From positions 186,001-250,000 of the forward strand of contig NZ_SMJU01000003.1 in assembly GCF_004348825.1 (NCBI RefSeq): a stretch of 64,000 nucleotides of DNA, written 5' to 3'. The first letter of the stretch is position 1, and every line of letters begins with the position of its first letter. The stretch comes from Arundinibacter roseus. Its GTDB lineage: Bacteria; Bacteroidota; Bacteroidia; Cytophagales; Spirosomataceae. The notes beneath the pieces were generated by a model. It made no database searches. It was not told the origin of the DNA and worked only from the letters and a program-made list of their open reading frames with translations. Of the stretch, positions 1 through 8,795 are shown piece after piece. The position numbers and the translations under genes are program-made.

Positions 1-1562
1 CAGCCAAAAAAATGGGCGTTCAACTCATCCGCATCTGGGGTGGTGGACTGCTCGAATCCGATCATCTGTATGACATTTGCAACGAATTGGGCATCATGGT
101 CTGGCAGGATTTCCCGATTGGCAATCAGGACACGCCGGGCTATCCGCAGGACGTGTGGGAGGCGCAGGTAGTACAGAATATCTTCCGGCTTCGCAATCAT
201 CCGTCACTGGCTGTCTGGTGTGGGGGTAATGAGTTTAATCCTTACTCCTACGGAAATGCTGCTTCAATCGGCATTCTGGAACGCAACCTGGATATTTTTG
301 ATAAATCCGTAGCGACGGCCGCCCGCTTTTTTGTCCGCACTACTCCCGATGACGGCAGCATGCACGCCTACCCTGACATGGATCCCAATTGGTACAACCG
401 CAGCTACAAATACGAAGCGTGGGTATCCGAAACGGGCATGCACTCCATTCCCGAACCCGCTGTTTTTCGGGAAACGGTCAACGCAAAAGAGTTTTTTGAT
501 TTGGGAAAAATGTGGGAAAAAGACTTTGCTGATAAGCATCCGGAATTCACCCATCACTTTACCGAATACGGCCCAAGCCGGGTGCCACGCATGCTGAGCC
601 GGGCCTCGCATATTTCGGACATGAAAGATCCGTCGCTGGAAACGATTTCGGAAGCTACGCAGGTAGGCGCAGGAGAATTTTACCAGATTTTTTCGGAAAA
701 AATGCAGGGGAATTATCCCGTAACTGCCGGCCTGATGCCCTGGGTTTTCAAGCGGCATTGGCCCGTCATTGCCATTCAGCTCATGGATTGGTTTGGCAAT
801 GCGGCGGCGCCTTACTACTTTTTGAAAAGGACCTACGAGCCCACCCACGTAGCGGCTGATTTGCCACGACTGCTCTGGAAATCAGGTGAAAACCTGCCGC
901 TTAATGCCCGAATCACCCATTCCTTGCCATCAGATTTGCGGGGTACTGTTTCGGTCAGTGTGCTGGATGATTCATTTAAAAACCTTTATGGTAAAACATT
1001 GACCGTTAGTCAAAAGGCAAGCAGCCGGGCAACCGTGACGCCGCTGTTTGATCTGGGGAGTTTTAGCATTCCAACTTCTTACAACGACCGATACCTGTTT
1101 GTGCTGCTCGAATTTAAGGATCAGGGCGGGAAACTGCTTTCGCGCTCATTTTATTTTCCGAGGGTTTTGTCAAAAATGCAGGAATCGGATTTTTATAATC
1201 AGTATGTCAATCAGCCCATGAACTGGATTACCCTCGAAAACGGCCCGTTCTTAAAACCTACGGTTGAAAAAACCAGCACGCAGCTTACTATGGTGAAGGT
1301 TTCTGAACAAAAAACTTCACGGGACCGCAGTGCAGTAAAGATTCGCGTGACCAATACCGGAAAAGTGCCGGCATTTATGATGAAAGTATATATTACCGGG
1401 ACCAAACGCGCCTTTACCGCATCCGACAATTTTGACTGGCTGGCTGCCGGAGAAAGTCGCCTGATTGACCTGGATGTGCTCTGGCGTGAGCCTGCCGAAT
1501 CCTCCAAAGCCGTGCTGGAAGTATCTGCCTGGAACGCTCCTAAACAAGAAATCAAGCCATGA
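1..1562 (+). CDS. GH2 beta-mannosidase-like glycoside hydrolase (5' end outside window)
   Basis: The reading frame is open from the first in-frame codon at base 3, so this is the C-terminal half or more of a longer protein. It resembles GH2 beta-mannosidases, retaining exo-enzymes that remove terminal beta-mannose. The TIM-barrel part is visible. The motif WCGGNEF (E74 counted from the first Met at base 12) matches the acid/base, and WVSETGMHSIP (E140) matches the family SEFGFQSFP stretch that carries the nucleophile. Beta-sandwich domains follow to the end. The stop overlaps the next ATG by 4 bases (ATGA), so the MFS gene is probably translationally coupled. Substrate specificity is inferred from family only; other GH2 exo-activities are possible. 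Confidence 0.85.
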   Translation, partial: AKKMGVQLIRIWGGGLLESDHLYDICNELGIMVWQDFPIGNQDTPGYPQDVWEAQVVQNIFRLRNHPSLAVWCGGNEFNPYSYGNAASIGILERNLDIFDKSVATAARFFVRTTPDDGSMHAYPDMDPNWYNRSYKYEAWVSETGMHSIPEPAVFRETVNAKEFFDLGKMWEKDFADKHPEFTHHFTEYGPSRVPRMLSRASHISDMKDPSLETISEATQVGAGEFYQIFSEKMQGNYPVTAGLMPWVFKRHWPVIAIQLMDWFGNAAAPYYFLKRTYEPTHVAADLPRLLWKSGENLPLNARITHSLPSDLRGTVSVSVLDDSFKNLYGKTLTVSQKASSRATVTPLFDLGSFSIPTSYNDRYLFVLLEFKDQGGKLLSRSFYFPRVLSKMQESDFYNQYVNQPMNWITLENGPFLKPTVEKTSTQLTMVKVSEQKTSRDRSAVKIRVTNTGKVPAFMMKVYITGTKRAFTASDNFDWLAAGESRLIDLDVLWREPAESSKAVLEVSAWNAPKQEIKP

Positions 1563-2848
1563 ACGCACCTTCCGAAATACCTTCAAAAATTCCAACTGCA
1601 AAAAAATCAGGAGGCTTCCGACATTGGGAATTGCTGGTGCTGCTTTGGCTGGCTTTTTTCCTCAATCAGGCCGACCGGCAGATTTTCAGCGTGGTTCTAC
1701 CGTTGATTCGCAGCGACTTAGGCTTTACCGACGCCGAGCTGGGACTAATTGCCTCCTCGCTGGTTTGGACCTACGGCTTGCTGGTTCCCATCGCCGGTTT
1801 TCTGGGCGACCGTTTTTCCAGACGCAACATCATCGGTTTTTGCCTGTTGTTCTGGTCGGTAGCTACCCTTTTCACCGGACTTTGTGCCACACTGGTGCAG
1901 TTCATTTTGCTACGGGGCATTGCCACGGGTGGAGGCGAGGCTTTCTATGCACCGTCTTCTAATGCGCTGCTTGGTGAAAAGTATGCCAAAAGCCGGGCCT
2001 TTGCACTTTCCATTCATCAAACGGCCGTCTATGCCGGAATTATCCTCAGCGGGCTGATTGCCGGATACATCGGTGAGCATTATGGCTGGCAAAATGCATT
2101 CTTTCTATTTGGAGGTTTGGGTATAGTTTTGGCGGGAGTAATATTTTTGAGGATCCCGAAAGATCCACCACTTCTTGCTCCCCAAAAGAACATAAAACAG
2201 GAAGTGCTGGCAACGGCTGCCCATATCGTCAAGAAACCCACGGTAGTTTTGCTCACGCTCGCCTTTGGCTGCATGGTGTTTGTCAACGTGGGATATTTGA
2301 CCTGGATGCCGACCTTTCTGGTTGATAAATTTGGGCTGACGCTCACTGACGCCGGTTTTTCTTCTCTTTTCTATCACCACGTGGGTGCATTCCTGGGCGT
2401 TTTGATAGGCGCCAAACTTTCTGATCATTACGCCCTGCGGCTACCTAAAAGCCGGGTGATTGTTCAGGCGGCGGGGTTATTTCTGGCGGCGCCTTTCATT
2501 TTGATCATGAGTCTGAGTACTTCGCCGCTGCTAACCTACGTGGCACTTTTTCTGTTCGGAGTTTTTCGGGGATGGTACGACTCAAATATCGTGGCGTCAC
2601 TCTACGAGGTGGTCTCGCCAAAAATCCGCTCTTCGGCCTACGGTCTGGTGCTGGCCTGTGCCTTTTTGATAGGGGCGTCTGCTCCCTACCTGCTGGGAAT
2701 TCTCAAACCAACACTTGGCCTTTCCAAAGGTTTGGCGGGACTTTCTGCCGTGTATATTCTGGGTGGACTGTTTCTGAGCCTGGCAGCCTGGGTTTATTTT
2801 GATAAGGATCAGCAAAAGGCCCAGCATGAAACGACGGATCTTTCTTAA
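1559..2848 (+). CDS. MFS transporter (ACS/hexuronate-carrier style)
   Basis: A 429-residue polytopic membrane protein with about 12 hydrophobic helices and a soluble N-terminal stretch of about 25 residues. The segment FLNQADRQIFSVVLPLI in helix 1 is typical of the anion:cation symporter branch of the major facilitator superfamily, which carries sugar acids and related organic anions across the inner membrane. GDRFSRRNIIG after helix 2 matches the MFS loop 2-3 signature. It overlaps the glycosidase upstream by 4 bases and the lactonase-like gene downstream by 23 bases. It therefore probably imports a product of these enzymes. The substrate is inferred; a neutral mannose-type sugar is also possible. 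Confidence 0.88.
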   Translation: MNAPSEIPSKIPTAKKSGGFRHWELLVLLWLAFFLNQADRQIFSVVLPLIRSDLGFTDAELGLIASSLVWTYGLLVPIAGFLGDRFSRRNIIGFCLLFWSVATLFTGLCATLVQFILLRGIATGGGEAFYAPSSNALLGEKYAKSRAFALSIHQTAVYAGIILSGLIAGYIGEHYGWQNAFFLFGGLGIVLAGVIFLRIPKDPPLLAPQKNIKQEVLATAAHIVKKPTVVLLTLAFGCMVFVNVGYLTWMPTFLVDKFGLTLTDAGFSSLFYHHVGAFLGVLIGAKLSDHYALRLPKSRVIVQAAGLFLAAPFILIMSLSTSPLLTYVALFLFGVFRGWYDSNIVASLYEVVSPKIRSSAYGLVLACAFLIGASAPYLLGILKPTLGLSKGLAGLSAVYILGGLFLSLAAWVYFDKDQQKAQHETTDLS

Positions 2849-4475
2849 AAATACAGCATTAACCGGAAGTTATTTTATGCTAAAAAACACACCTGTTCTG
2901 GTGCAGAAAAGTTACCTGGAATCAATTCCTAACCTGCTTTGTCTGTGGGATTTTGCCGGAGATACTCCTTTCCAAGCCAAAGGCAAATATCCGTATATTC
3001 TGAAAAAAGCTGCGGGAGAATTGCCTCTAACCAAAGAGGGCGTTCTGGCCAATGGCTCGGTAACTATTGCGGAAAATGCTTACCTGTACATTCCCCGAAA
3101 CGAGTGTTCGGGTCTCAACATTCGTGGCCCGCAGGCGCAGGTCACGTTGCTGGCCTGGGTGCGGCGCAGACTCAAAAGTACGACGCCTCAGGAGTGTGAG
3201 GCCATTGCGGGCATGTGGAACGAAACCCAGCGGAAACGGCAATACTGTCTCTTTCTGAATATTCGCCTGCATGGCAGCAGCGATCAGGTATGTGGGCATA
3301 TATCTGGCATTGGCGGACCGACAGTTGGTGAGAAATGGTGCGTTGATGTATCGATTGGACAAACGCCGGTACTTTACGACGAGTGGACTTTTGTAGCCAT
3401 GACCTACGATGGATCACAGATTCGCTCCTATCACAATGGCCGTTTTGATGCGCACGAAGATCGCAACCCTTACCACTATCCACAGGGAATTTTTGATGGA
3501 GGGGAAGACGGATCGGATTTTACCGTGGGTGCCGTGCATCGGTTGGGTGAAATTGGCAATGATTTTTGCGGGCAATTGTCCGGGCTAGCCATTTTTGACC
3601 GCGCCCTGTCAGATCAGGAAATAGCCGCTATTCATCAGGCCTATCCCTTGCCGCAGCCCGAACGTTTACAGGTTCTGGCGTCGGGTCTTGCCTTTCCGGA
3701 AGGTCCTGTTTTTGCCAAGGATGGAAGTCTTTGGGGCGTAGAATTGCAGGGTCAAGGCCTCGTGCAGCTACAAAATGGACAGCTAAAACGCTATCACGTT
3801 GGCGGCAAACCCAACGGGCTGGCCTTCCACAAAAATGGAGAGCTTTGGTTTTGTGATGCCGAAAAAAATGCCATTCGTGTATTTAATCCTGCCACAAAAA
3901 CTACAAAAACACTTCTGGAAACAATTGAAGGCATGCCACTAAATGCCCCAAATGATTTGGCATTTGACTCAGCTGGTAACCTGGTATTTACCTGCCCGGG
4001 AAATTCCCGTCAGGAGCCCACGGGCTATGTGGCCCTGCTGTCCTCAGATGGCATTGCCCGCAAAATTGCGGAGGGACTGTATTTTCCCAATGGCCTGGCA
4101 TTTAGTGCCGACGGAAAACAGCTCTTTGTGGCTGAAACGTACCGACATCGTTTGTGGAAAGGAGATTGGGACCATACCAGGCATCAATGGACCCATGCCA
4201 ACGTATGGGCAGAGGTAGAAGGCCCTTCTGGCCCGGGCGGACCGGATGGCATGGCTTTTGGTGAAGATGGAAATCTCTACGTGGCGGTTTATGGCACGGG
4301 TAAAATTCAGGTAATCAACAAATTAGGCAAGATTTGCCATACCATTTCACTTCCCGGAAGCAACCCAACCAACTGTGCCTTTGATCCTGACGGAAAGCTG
4401 GGGTTGATTATCACCGAAGCTCAAAACGGACAGCTTCTTTCGTATCGCACCTCCCTAAAAGGAATTATAAATTAA
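2826..4475 (+). CDS. Exported LamG-like + SMP-30/gluconolactonase-like protein
   Basis: The chosen start is the ATG at 2826 (protein begins MKRRIFLKNTAL), which gives a twin-basic export signal; a start at 2799 would add nine residues without a signal. Roughly residues 25-260 look like a LamG/concanavalin-A-type sandwich (AWVRRRLKS, DEWTFVAMTYDG, SGLAIFDRALSDQEI). Roughly 265-545 form an SMP-30/gluconolactonase beta-propeller (FPEGPVFAKDGSLW, APNDLAFDSAGNL, FPNGLAFSADGK, GGPDGMAFGEDGNL). SMP-30 enzymes hydrolyse sugar lactones using a divalent metal. The LamG part may bind glycan. The gene overlaps the MFS gene by 23 bases. The lactonase role is inferred from family; the exact lactone is unknown. 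Confidence 0.82.
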   Translation: MKRRIFLKNTALTGSYFMLKNTPVLVQKSYLESIPNLLCLWDFAGDTPFQAKGKYPYILKKAAGELPLTKEGVLANGSVTIAENAYLYIPRNECSGLNIRGPQAQVTLLAWVRRRLKSTTPQECEAIAGMWNETQRKRQYCLFLNIRLHGSSDQVCGHISGIGGPTVGEKWCVDVSIGQTPVLYDEWTFVAMTYDGSQIRSYHNGRFDAHEDRNPYHYPQGIFDGGEDGSDFTVGAVHRLGEIGNDFCGQLSGLAIFDRALSDQEIAAIHQAYPLPQPERLQVLASGLAFPEGPVFAKDGSLWGVELQGQGLVQLQNGQLKRYHVGGKPNGLAFHKNGELWFCDAEKNAIRVFNPATKTTKTLLETIEGMPLNAPNDLAFDSAGNLVFTCPGNSRQEPTGYVALLSSDGIARKIAEGLYFPNGLAFSADGKQLFVAETYRHRLWKGDWDHTRHQWTHANVWAEVEGPSGPGGPDGMAFGEDGNLYVAVYGTGKIQVINKLGKICHTISLPGSNPTNCAFDPDGKLGLIITEAQNGQLLSYRTSLKGIIN

Positions 4476-4508
4476 CATATTAATCAAAATAAAACTGTAA
4501 AGCATCCT

Positions 4509-5222
4509 ATGGAAATTATCACTAATGCGTACCCCATCCGCCAGTTTGAACTTAATTACGATTGGCAGGAAATTCAGTCCCGATATTTGAAACTATATGC
4601 CGGACTTGTCTCAGACGCCCTCGAACATTTGGGTTACCACGCGCAATGCATGTCGAGCGGGGTTTATCCATTGCTACATACCATGAAAGTAGCCGGACCG
4701 GCTTTTACCTGCCACGGCATAGCCACGCCGAGCCGGGATGAAAAAATACACGACATTCGGTTGGGCATGTTTAAAAGCATGACGCATGGTGTGGTGCAGA
4801 TTCGTGATACGCAAGGGGATTTATCATGCGGACAATTTGGGGAAATATCCGCCACGGCTGCTGCGGCCCATGGCTGCGTTGGAGCAGTAATTGACGGCTC
4901 CACCCGCGATAGCAACTATTTAATCGATATGAATTTCCCCACCTTTTGCCGGTTCCGCAATCCCGTTGAAGCCTTTGGGCGGTTCATGGTGGTGGATTAT
5001 CAGATTCCGATTTACGTAAAAGGAATGGACGGCCTACTGCGGGTCAATCCGGGGGACTATGTGTTTGGTGACAATGACGGGGTAGTGATTGTGCCGTTTG
5101 AGAAAACTATTGAAGTGCTCGAACTTGCCGAAGAATGGTTTGCCAGTGAGGCCAAAAGCCGGGCCGAAATGGCAAAAGGGCGAGATCCGTTTGATGTATA
5201 TTCAGAATTCGGTCGTTTCTGA
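4509..5222 (+). CDS. RraA family protein (aldolase/decarboxylase-like)
   Basis: A 237-residue protein of the RraA / 4-hydroxy-4-methyl-2-oxoglutarate aldolase superfamily. The conserved block runs from GQFGE (about residue 108) to GAVIDGSTRD (125-134). In family members the Gly-Glu and Arg-Asp residues bind pyruvate/oxaloacetate and a metal. A second block, GDYVFGDNDGVVIVP, lies near residue 190. Family members cleave or decarboxylate 2-oxo acids, and others inhibit RNase E. The position directly behind a lactonase-like gene, with 33 bases between, favours a role in sugar-acid breakdown rather than RNA turnover. That is inference. A clear hairpin terminator follows the stop. Confidence 0.85.
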   Translation: MEIITNAYPIRQFELNYDWQEIQSRYLKLYAGLVSDALEHLGYHAQCMSSGVYPLLHTMKVAGPAFTCHGIATPSRDEKIHDIRLGMFKSMTHGVVQIRDTQGDLSCGQFGEISATAAAAHGCVGAVIDGSTRDSNYLIDMNFPTFCRFRNPVEAFGRFMVVDYQIPIYVKGMDGLLRVNPGDYVFGDNDGVVIVPFEKTIEVLELAEEWFASEAKSRAEMAKGRDPFDVYSEFGRF

Positions 5223-5233
5223 CCGACATTTTT

Positions 5234-5264
5234 CCCAGCCTGAACCGCAGGCTGGGATTTTTCC
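5234..5264 (+). terminator. Rho-independent terminator after the RraA gene
   Basis: A perfect 9-bp stem, CCCAGCCTG (5234-5242) and CAGGCTGGG (5248-5256), with a 5-base loop AACCG, followed by ATTTTTCC. It lies 12 bases past the RraA stop codon. It closes the GH2-MFS-SMP30-RraA operon and separates it from the GH5-like gene. Confidence 0.88.
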
Positions 5265-5289
5265 TTACTAGTTGCTTTATAGTTTTCGC

Positions 5290-7188
5290 ATGAAAAAATT
5301 CGTAAATCTCATTCTCCTTGGTGGCATTTGGTTGATTTTTGGATCATTAAGTCGGGCGCAGTCATTAGATAATTTTATTACCCGAAAAGGCGACAAACTG
5401 TATGATGGCGATAAGGTTTTTCGATTCATCGGAGTTAATACACCCAACATCAACGGGCATTACGATGGCTACAAGAACACCAATCCTGCCAGTGGCTACG
5501 CCTATGATCCGATGGAACTTAGCTATGAAATGGAGGGCTATTTCAAGGACATGGCGCAAATGGGGATAACCGTTTTCAGAACCTGGGGAATTACAGTTTC
5601 AGACGGTTCGGGAAACTATGAGGCAATGATTGAAGGACCACAAAAGTACAACGAATTGGTCCTGCGGAAGATGGACAAAATGCTGGAACTCTGCAATCGA
5701 TACAATATTCGGGTAATTCTTTGTCTGGTAAAGGAAAATAATTACTGGGGAGGAACAAAAGCTTTCAGTGCACTTCACGGTGGCGGTGACTATTATACGT
5801 CGGCTGAATCCAAAGCAGGTTTCAAACATTTTCTATCGGCTTTGGTAAATCGTAAAAATCAGTTTACAGGAAAATTATATAAGGACGACACATCTATTCT
5901 GGCCTGGGAATTTGGGAACGAGGTGCCCAATGATAAAGTTGAGTGGATCAGTGAAATGTCGACTTTCTTAAAAAAAATTGACCCAAACCATATGATTGCT
6001 GATCCGCGACGTGCCAATGGAACCACTCAATTGACCCAACTTGTGGATGATGTTCTGAAACGTTGCCCGCATATCGATCTGGTAAAAACCCGTCAGTACC
6101 CCAATTACAAAGGCACTATTGAAGAATTGTGGGCTGTTTGTCAAGGCAAACGCCCGCTGTTGCTGGATGAGTTTCAGCGAATGGACGGATTTGAGCAGGT
6201 GTTGCAACAAGTCCAAAACACTGGCACGAGTGGTGGTTTGCTATGGAGTCTAATGAAAAATCAGTACACGGGAGGCATTGGGGGCCACGTACTTTTTCAT
6301 AGCTACGGCTGGGGAGGAAGCCGTTGGCCGGGCTTTGACAGCGGTGAGTATTTCAACGAAACCAAAAACCTGATGCTTATTCGGGAGCATTCCTATAAAA
6401 TTCAGGGGATGAAAATACCGCCGCTGCCAGCGCCAACTGACCCACCTATTTTGTTTGAAAGTTCTGAAAAAAGCTTTGCGGCTTTGAAATGGCGGGCCTC
6501 ACCCGGTGCCCGGTACTATGAAGTAGAGCGGGCTACCTCAAAAACCGGGCCGTGGAAAAATGTGAGTGGGAATCTGGACATTAGCTTTGATCTTTACTTT
6601 TATCCAATGTTTACCGACTCGTCGGCAAATCCGGGTGAAACGTACTATTACCGTGTAAATGGGAAAAATAGGTCCGGCAGCACCTCTCCCTCGAACGTAG
6701 TTGGGCCAATTAAAGTTGATCGAAAAATGATGGTCGATGACTTGAAAGATTTCTCAAAAACGCATTCGCATAGTCCCAACCTGACGATTAGCTCGGAAAC
6801 CTGGCCGCGACTTCGGCAAACGGAGGAGGAATACTATCAGGCCGAACGCACGGTGTCCAGCGGATCAGGTGAACTGGTTTACCGCGCAGATCAAATAAAG
6901 TCTCTTGAAGTTGTAGCCTTTGGCGATGGAGCCGATTCTTTATCCTTCCAATATTCCAAAAACGGAAAATCATGGCATACGGCTAAGGCAAATAAAACAG
7001 TTCGGCCTGCCTATCCCAGTGAATATTCAGGAACGACCAACAATCCGGTGGCCAAATGCACCTATCTTCTCGGCTCATTTCCAGCCGGTACTTCCTTTGT
7101 TAAAATAGTTACGGCCAATGCCGGGGCGGCTACTACATTTCCGTGGATTGGCCGGGTTTATCTGGGTTTTACTGGCTCGATTCATTAG
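5290..7188 (+). CDS. Secreted GH5-type beta-mannanase-like hydrolase with FnIII domain
   Basis: The ATG at 5290 gives a clear signal peptide (MKKFVNLILLGG to SRAQS); a TTG start at 5272 would only add six residues in front of it. Residues 30-400 are a GH5-like TIM barrel. KVFRFIGVNTPN and FRTWG are typical of the mannanase branch. WEFGNEVPN (E211) fits the acid/base and LLLDEFQRM (E294) fits the nucleophile region. Residues about 410-485 look like a fibronectin type III domain (AALKWRASPGARYYEVERA). The remaining 150 residues form a beta-rich domain of unknown role. Endo-acting mannan cleavage is inferred and agrees with the upstream beta-mannosidase-like gene. It sits behind a terminator and probably has its own promoter. 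Confidence 0.8.
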   Translation: MKKFVNLILLGGIWLIFGSLSRAQSLDNFITRKGDKLYDGDKVFRFIGVNTPNINGHYDGYKNTNPASGYAYDPMELSYEMEGYFKDMAQMGITVFRTWGITVSDGSGNYEAMIEGPQKYNELVLRKMDKMLELCNRYNIRVILCLVKENNYWGGTKAFSALHGGGDYYTSAESKAGFKHFLSALVNRKNQFTGKLYKDDTSILAWEFGNEVPNDKVEWISEMSTFLKKIDPNHMIADPRRANGTTQLTQLVDDVLKRCPHIDLVKTRQYPNYKGTIEELWAVCQGKRPLLLDEFQRMDGFEQVLQQVQNTGTSGGLLWSLMKNQYTGGIGGHVLFHSYGWGGSRWPGFDSGEYFNETKNLMLIREHSYKIQGMKIPPLPAPTDPPILFESSEKSFAALKWRASPGARYYEVERATSKTGPWKNVSGNLDISFDLYFYPMFTDSSANPGETYYYRVNGKNRSGSTSPSNVVGPIKVDRKMMVDDLKDFSKTHSHSPNLTISSETWPRLRQTEEEYYQAERTVSSGSGELVYRADQIKSLEVVAFGDGADSLSFQYSKNGKSWHTAKANKTVRPAYPSEYSGTTNNPVAKCTYLLGSFPAGTSFVKIVTANAGAATTFPWIGRVYLGFTGSIH

Positions 7189-7238
7189 TGATGGAGGAAT
7201 CTCAACCTGCAAATCCAGACTAATCAACCCCAAAACCC

Positions 7239-8429
7239 TTAATCAAACTCAGGCAACTCCATACTCACTGCCTCAAATTTATCTTCATTAGTACTGGCAC
7301 GAATGAAATAGGCTCGTTTGCCATCATACGAAAAGGACGGATTCACGTGTGCAACCCATTCCCAGGTTATTTTTGAGTTTTTCCATTCAGCCAACAAAGC
7401 ATATGGACTAGTTTGTCCGCGCTTGTAGAGGTAAACTCTCGTAAAACCATCTGCCTCAGCTTTATAAAAATCGCTTTCCCCGATGTACCATTTTCTGTCC
7501 GGCGATACTCCCACGTGCGTAGATGTTCCTCCCAGTATTTCTAACTTTTTACCAGTTAGATCATACTGAAAAATTCTCTTTTTTGAATCTTCTGTATCAA
7601 CACCGAACATAGTTTCATCGTCAAACCAAACTACGTGCATGGGTCGAACTTTGACCCAGGTTGGATCACTTCCATCGTCTGAAACAATTCCGTGCATATC
7701 GTGCCAACTTGTCCCGTTTTCACTCCGATACCGGTAGTCAAACATAATTTTTGTATTGGATGAATTCGGTTCCAGATGCAGGATTTTTGTCTCATTATCT
7801 GTAACTTTTTTATTTTGCTTCATAAATGCAGCAATAATTTCAGACTGCTTTATAAACTGCTTACTTTTCCCCGTCAGGCAATCCAAAGAAAAAAAGCCTT
7901 CTTCCTGCGGCTTATAGGGCGTACGAGAGTTGTCCGGAATGAGAAGCCTGGCATTGCATTTTGAATAAAAAATAACATTCCCAAAAGATTTATGACCTAA
8001 TTCACCATCAATAATTCCAAATTCTGATTTTTGAGAATGTACATTATAGATTTCAAAATCTTTAAAATGGTTTGTCTGAAAAGCTACCAGCGAATCATTG
8101 ATCCAAAGTGCATTGGCGCCATTATGGTTGTTGCAATAAACATCTTTGACTTTGAAAATTTTTCCGGTTTCTCTGTTTTTAAGCATTACCTCTGCCCGCA
8201 CCGGTGGAGCCAAATGCCCACCTTGTGCAATGGCCGGATATTTGATGAAGCAAATATATTTACCATCCGGACTTTCCGGGCTTGTGTCATAAATACTCAA
8301 AGCTGTGCTTTCATTGCCTGAGTACACGGGCTGAACAAGAGCGGAATAATTCTTTTGGGCCAGTGATTCAAATCCAATAAAAAACAACAAAAGCTGGAAA
8401 CCAAATTTAATTCTGTTGGAATAAGACAT
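7239..8429 (-). CDS. Exported beta-propeller protein, oligogalacturonate-lyase-like
   Basis: The ATG at 8429 gives a signal peptide (MSYSNRIKFGFQLLLFF to ESLAQK). Earlier in-frame starts at 8525 and 8447 would bury it. The mature part has propeller-type repeats: SPESPDGKYICFI near the N-terminus, VGVSPDRKWYIGESD, and near the C-terminus HVNPSFSYDGKRAYFIR. The last resembles the metal-binding HPSFSPDGK blade of PL22 oligogalacturonate lyases and of TolB-like propellers. A pectin-fragment lyase is one possibility; a structural or binding propeller is another. Length (396 residues) suits PL22. The gene stands alone, convergent with the GH5-like gene. Confidence 0.6.
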   Translation of the reverse strand: MSYSNRIKFGFQLLLFFIGFESLAQKNYSALVQPVYSGNESTALSIYDTSPESPDGKYICFIKYPAIAQGGHLAPPVRAEVMLKNRETGKIFKVKDVYCNNHNGANALWINDSLVAFQTNHFKDFEIYNVHSQKSEFGIIDGELGHKSFGNVIFYSKCNARLLIPDNSRTPYKPQEEGFFSLDCLTGKSKQFIKQSEIIAAFMKQNKKVTDNETKILHLEPNSSNTKIMFDYRYRSENGTSWHDMHGIVSDDGSDPTWVKVRPMHVVWFDDETMFGVDTEDSKKRIFQYDLTGKKLEILGGTSTHVGVSPDRKWYIGESDFYKAEADGFTRVYLYKRGQTSPYALLAEWKNSKITWEWVAHVNPSFSYDGKRAYFIRASTNEDKFEAVSMELPEFD

Positions 8430-8795
8430 GTCAACTATTTTAATCATAAATTTAAAATACCCGCCCAATAGCCATTTCAGGGCAATCATTTTACTTTTAT
8501 TAGTAAAGAGCGTATTGAAAATCAATTCAATATTATAAAATTAATTTTTTTAAAGTTTAAATTTAAGATCAAAAGTTTGAATTTCCTACACATCTATTTG
8601 GTTTTGGTATTCAATACTTCAAATAATTCACCGTATGTTTGTTGAAATTTATATTGTAAAATTATGACCTGGATTTGGCTTTTTGTAAATATCGTGTTCG
8701 CAGTTTTTGGGGTCTCTTTATTAATCTTTACGTTTGTCTTTTTTAGGAGAAAATATTGGAAGTAATTAGTAGTAACAAACCATTTATAGGCTAAC
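8430..8795. other. AT-rich intergenic stretch
   Basis: About 366 bases between two minus-strand genes. It is very AT-rich and should hold the promoter of the propeller gene at 8429. A possible 85-codon frame on the minus strand (8594-8851) overlaps the end of the FG-GAP gene and has no recognisable features, so it is not called. No hairpin terminator or repeat was seen. Confidence 0.5.

Noticed and set aside
264-848. Long open frame on the minus strand within the GH2 gene
   Set aside because: It lies fully antisense to a clear glycosidase, and its protein has no family motif or signal; it is a shadow of GC-biased codon use.
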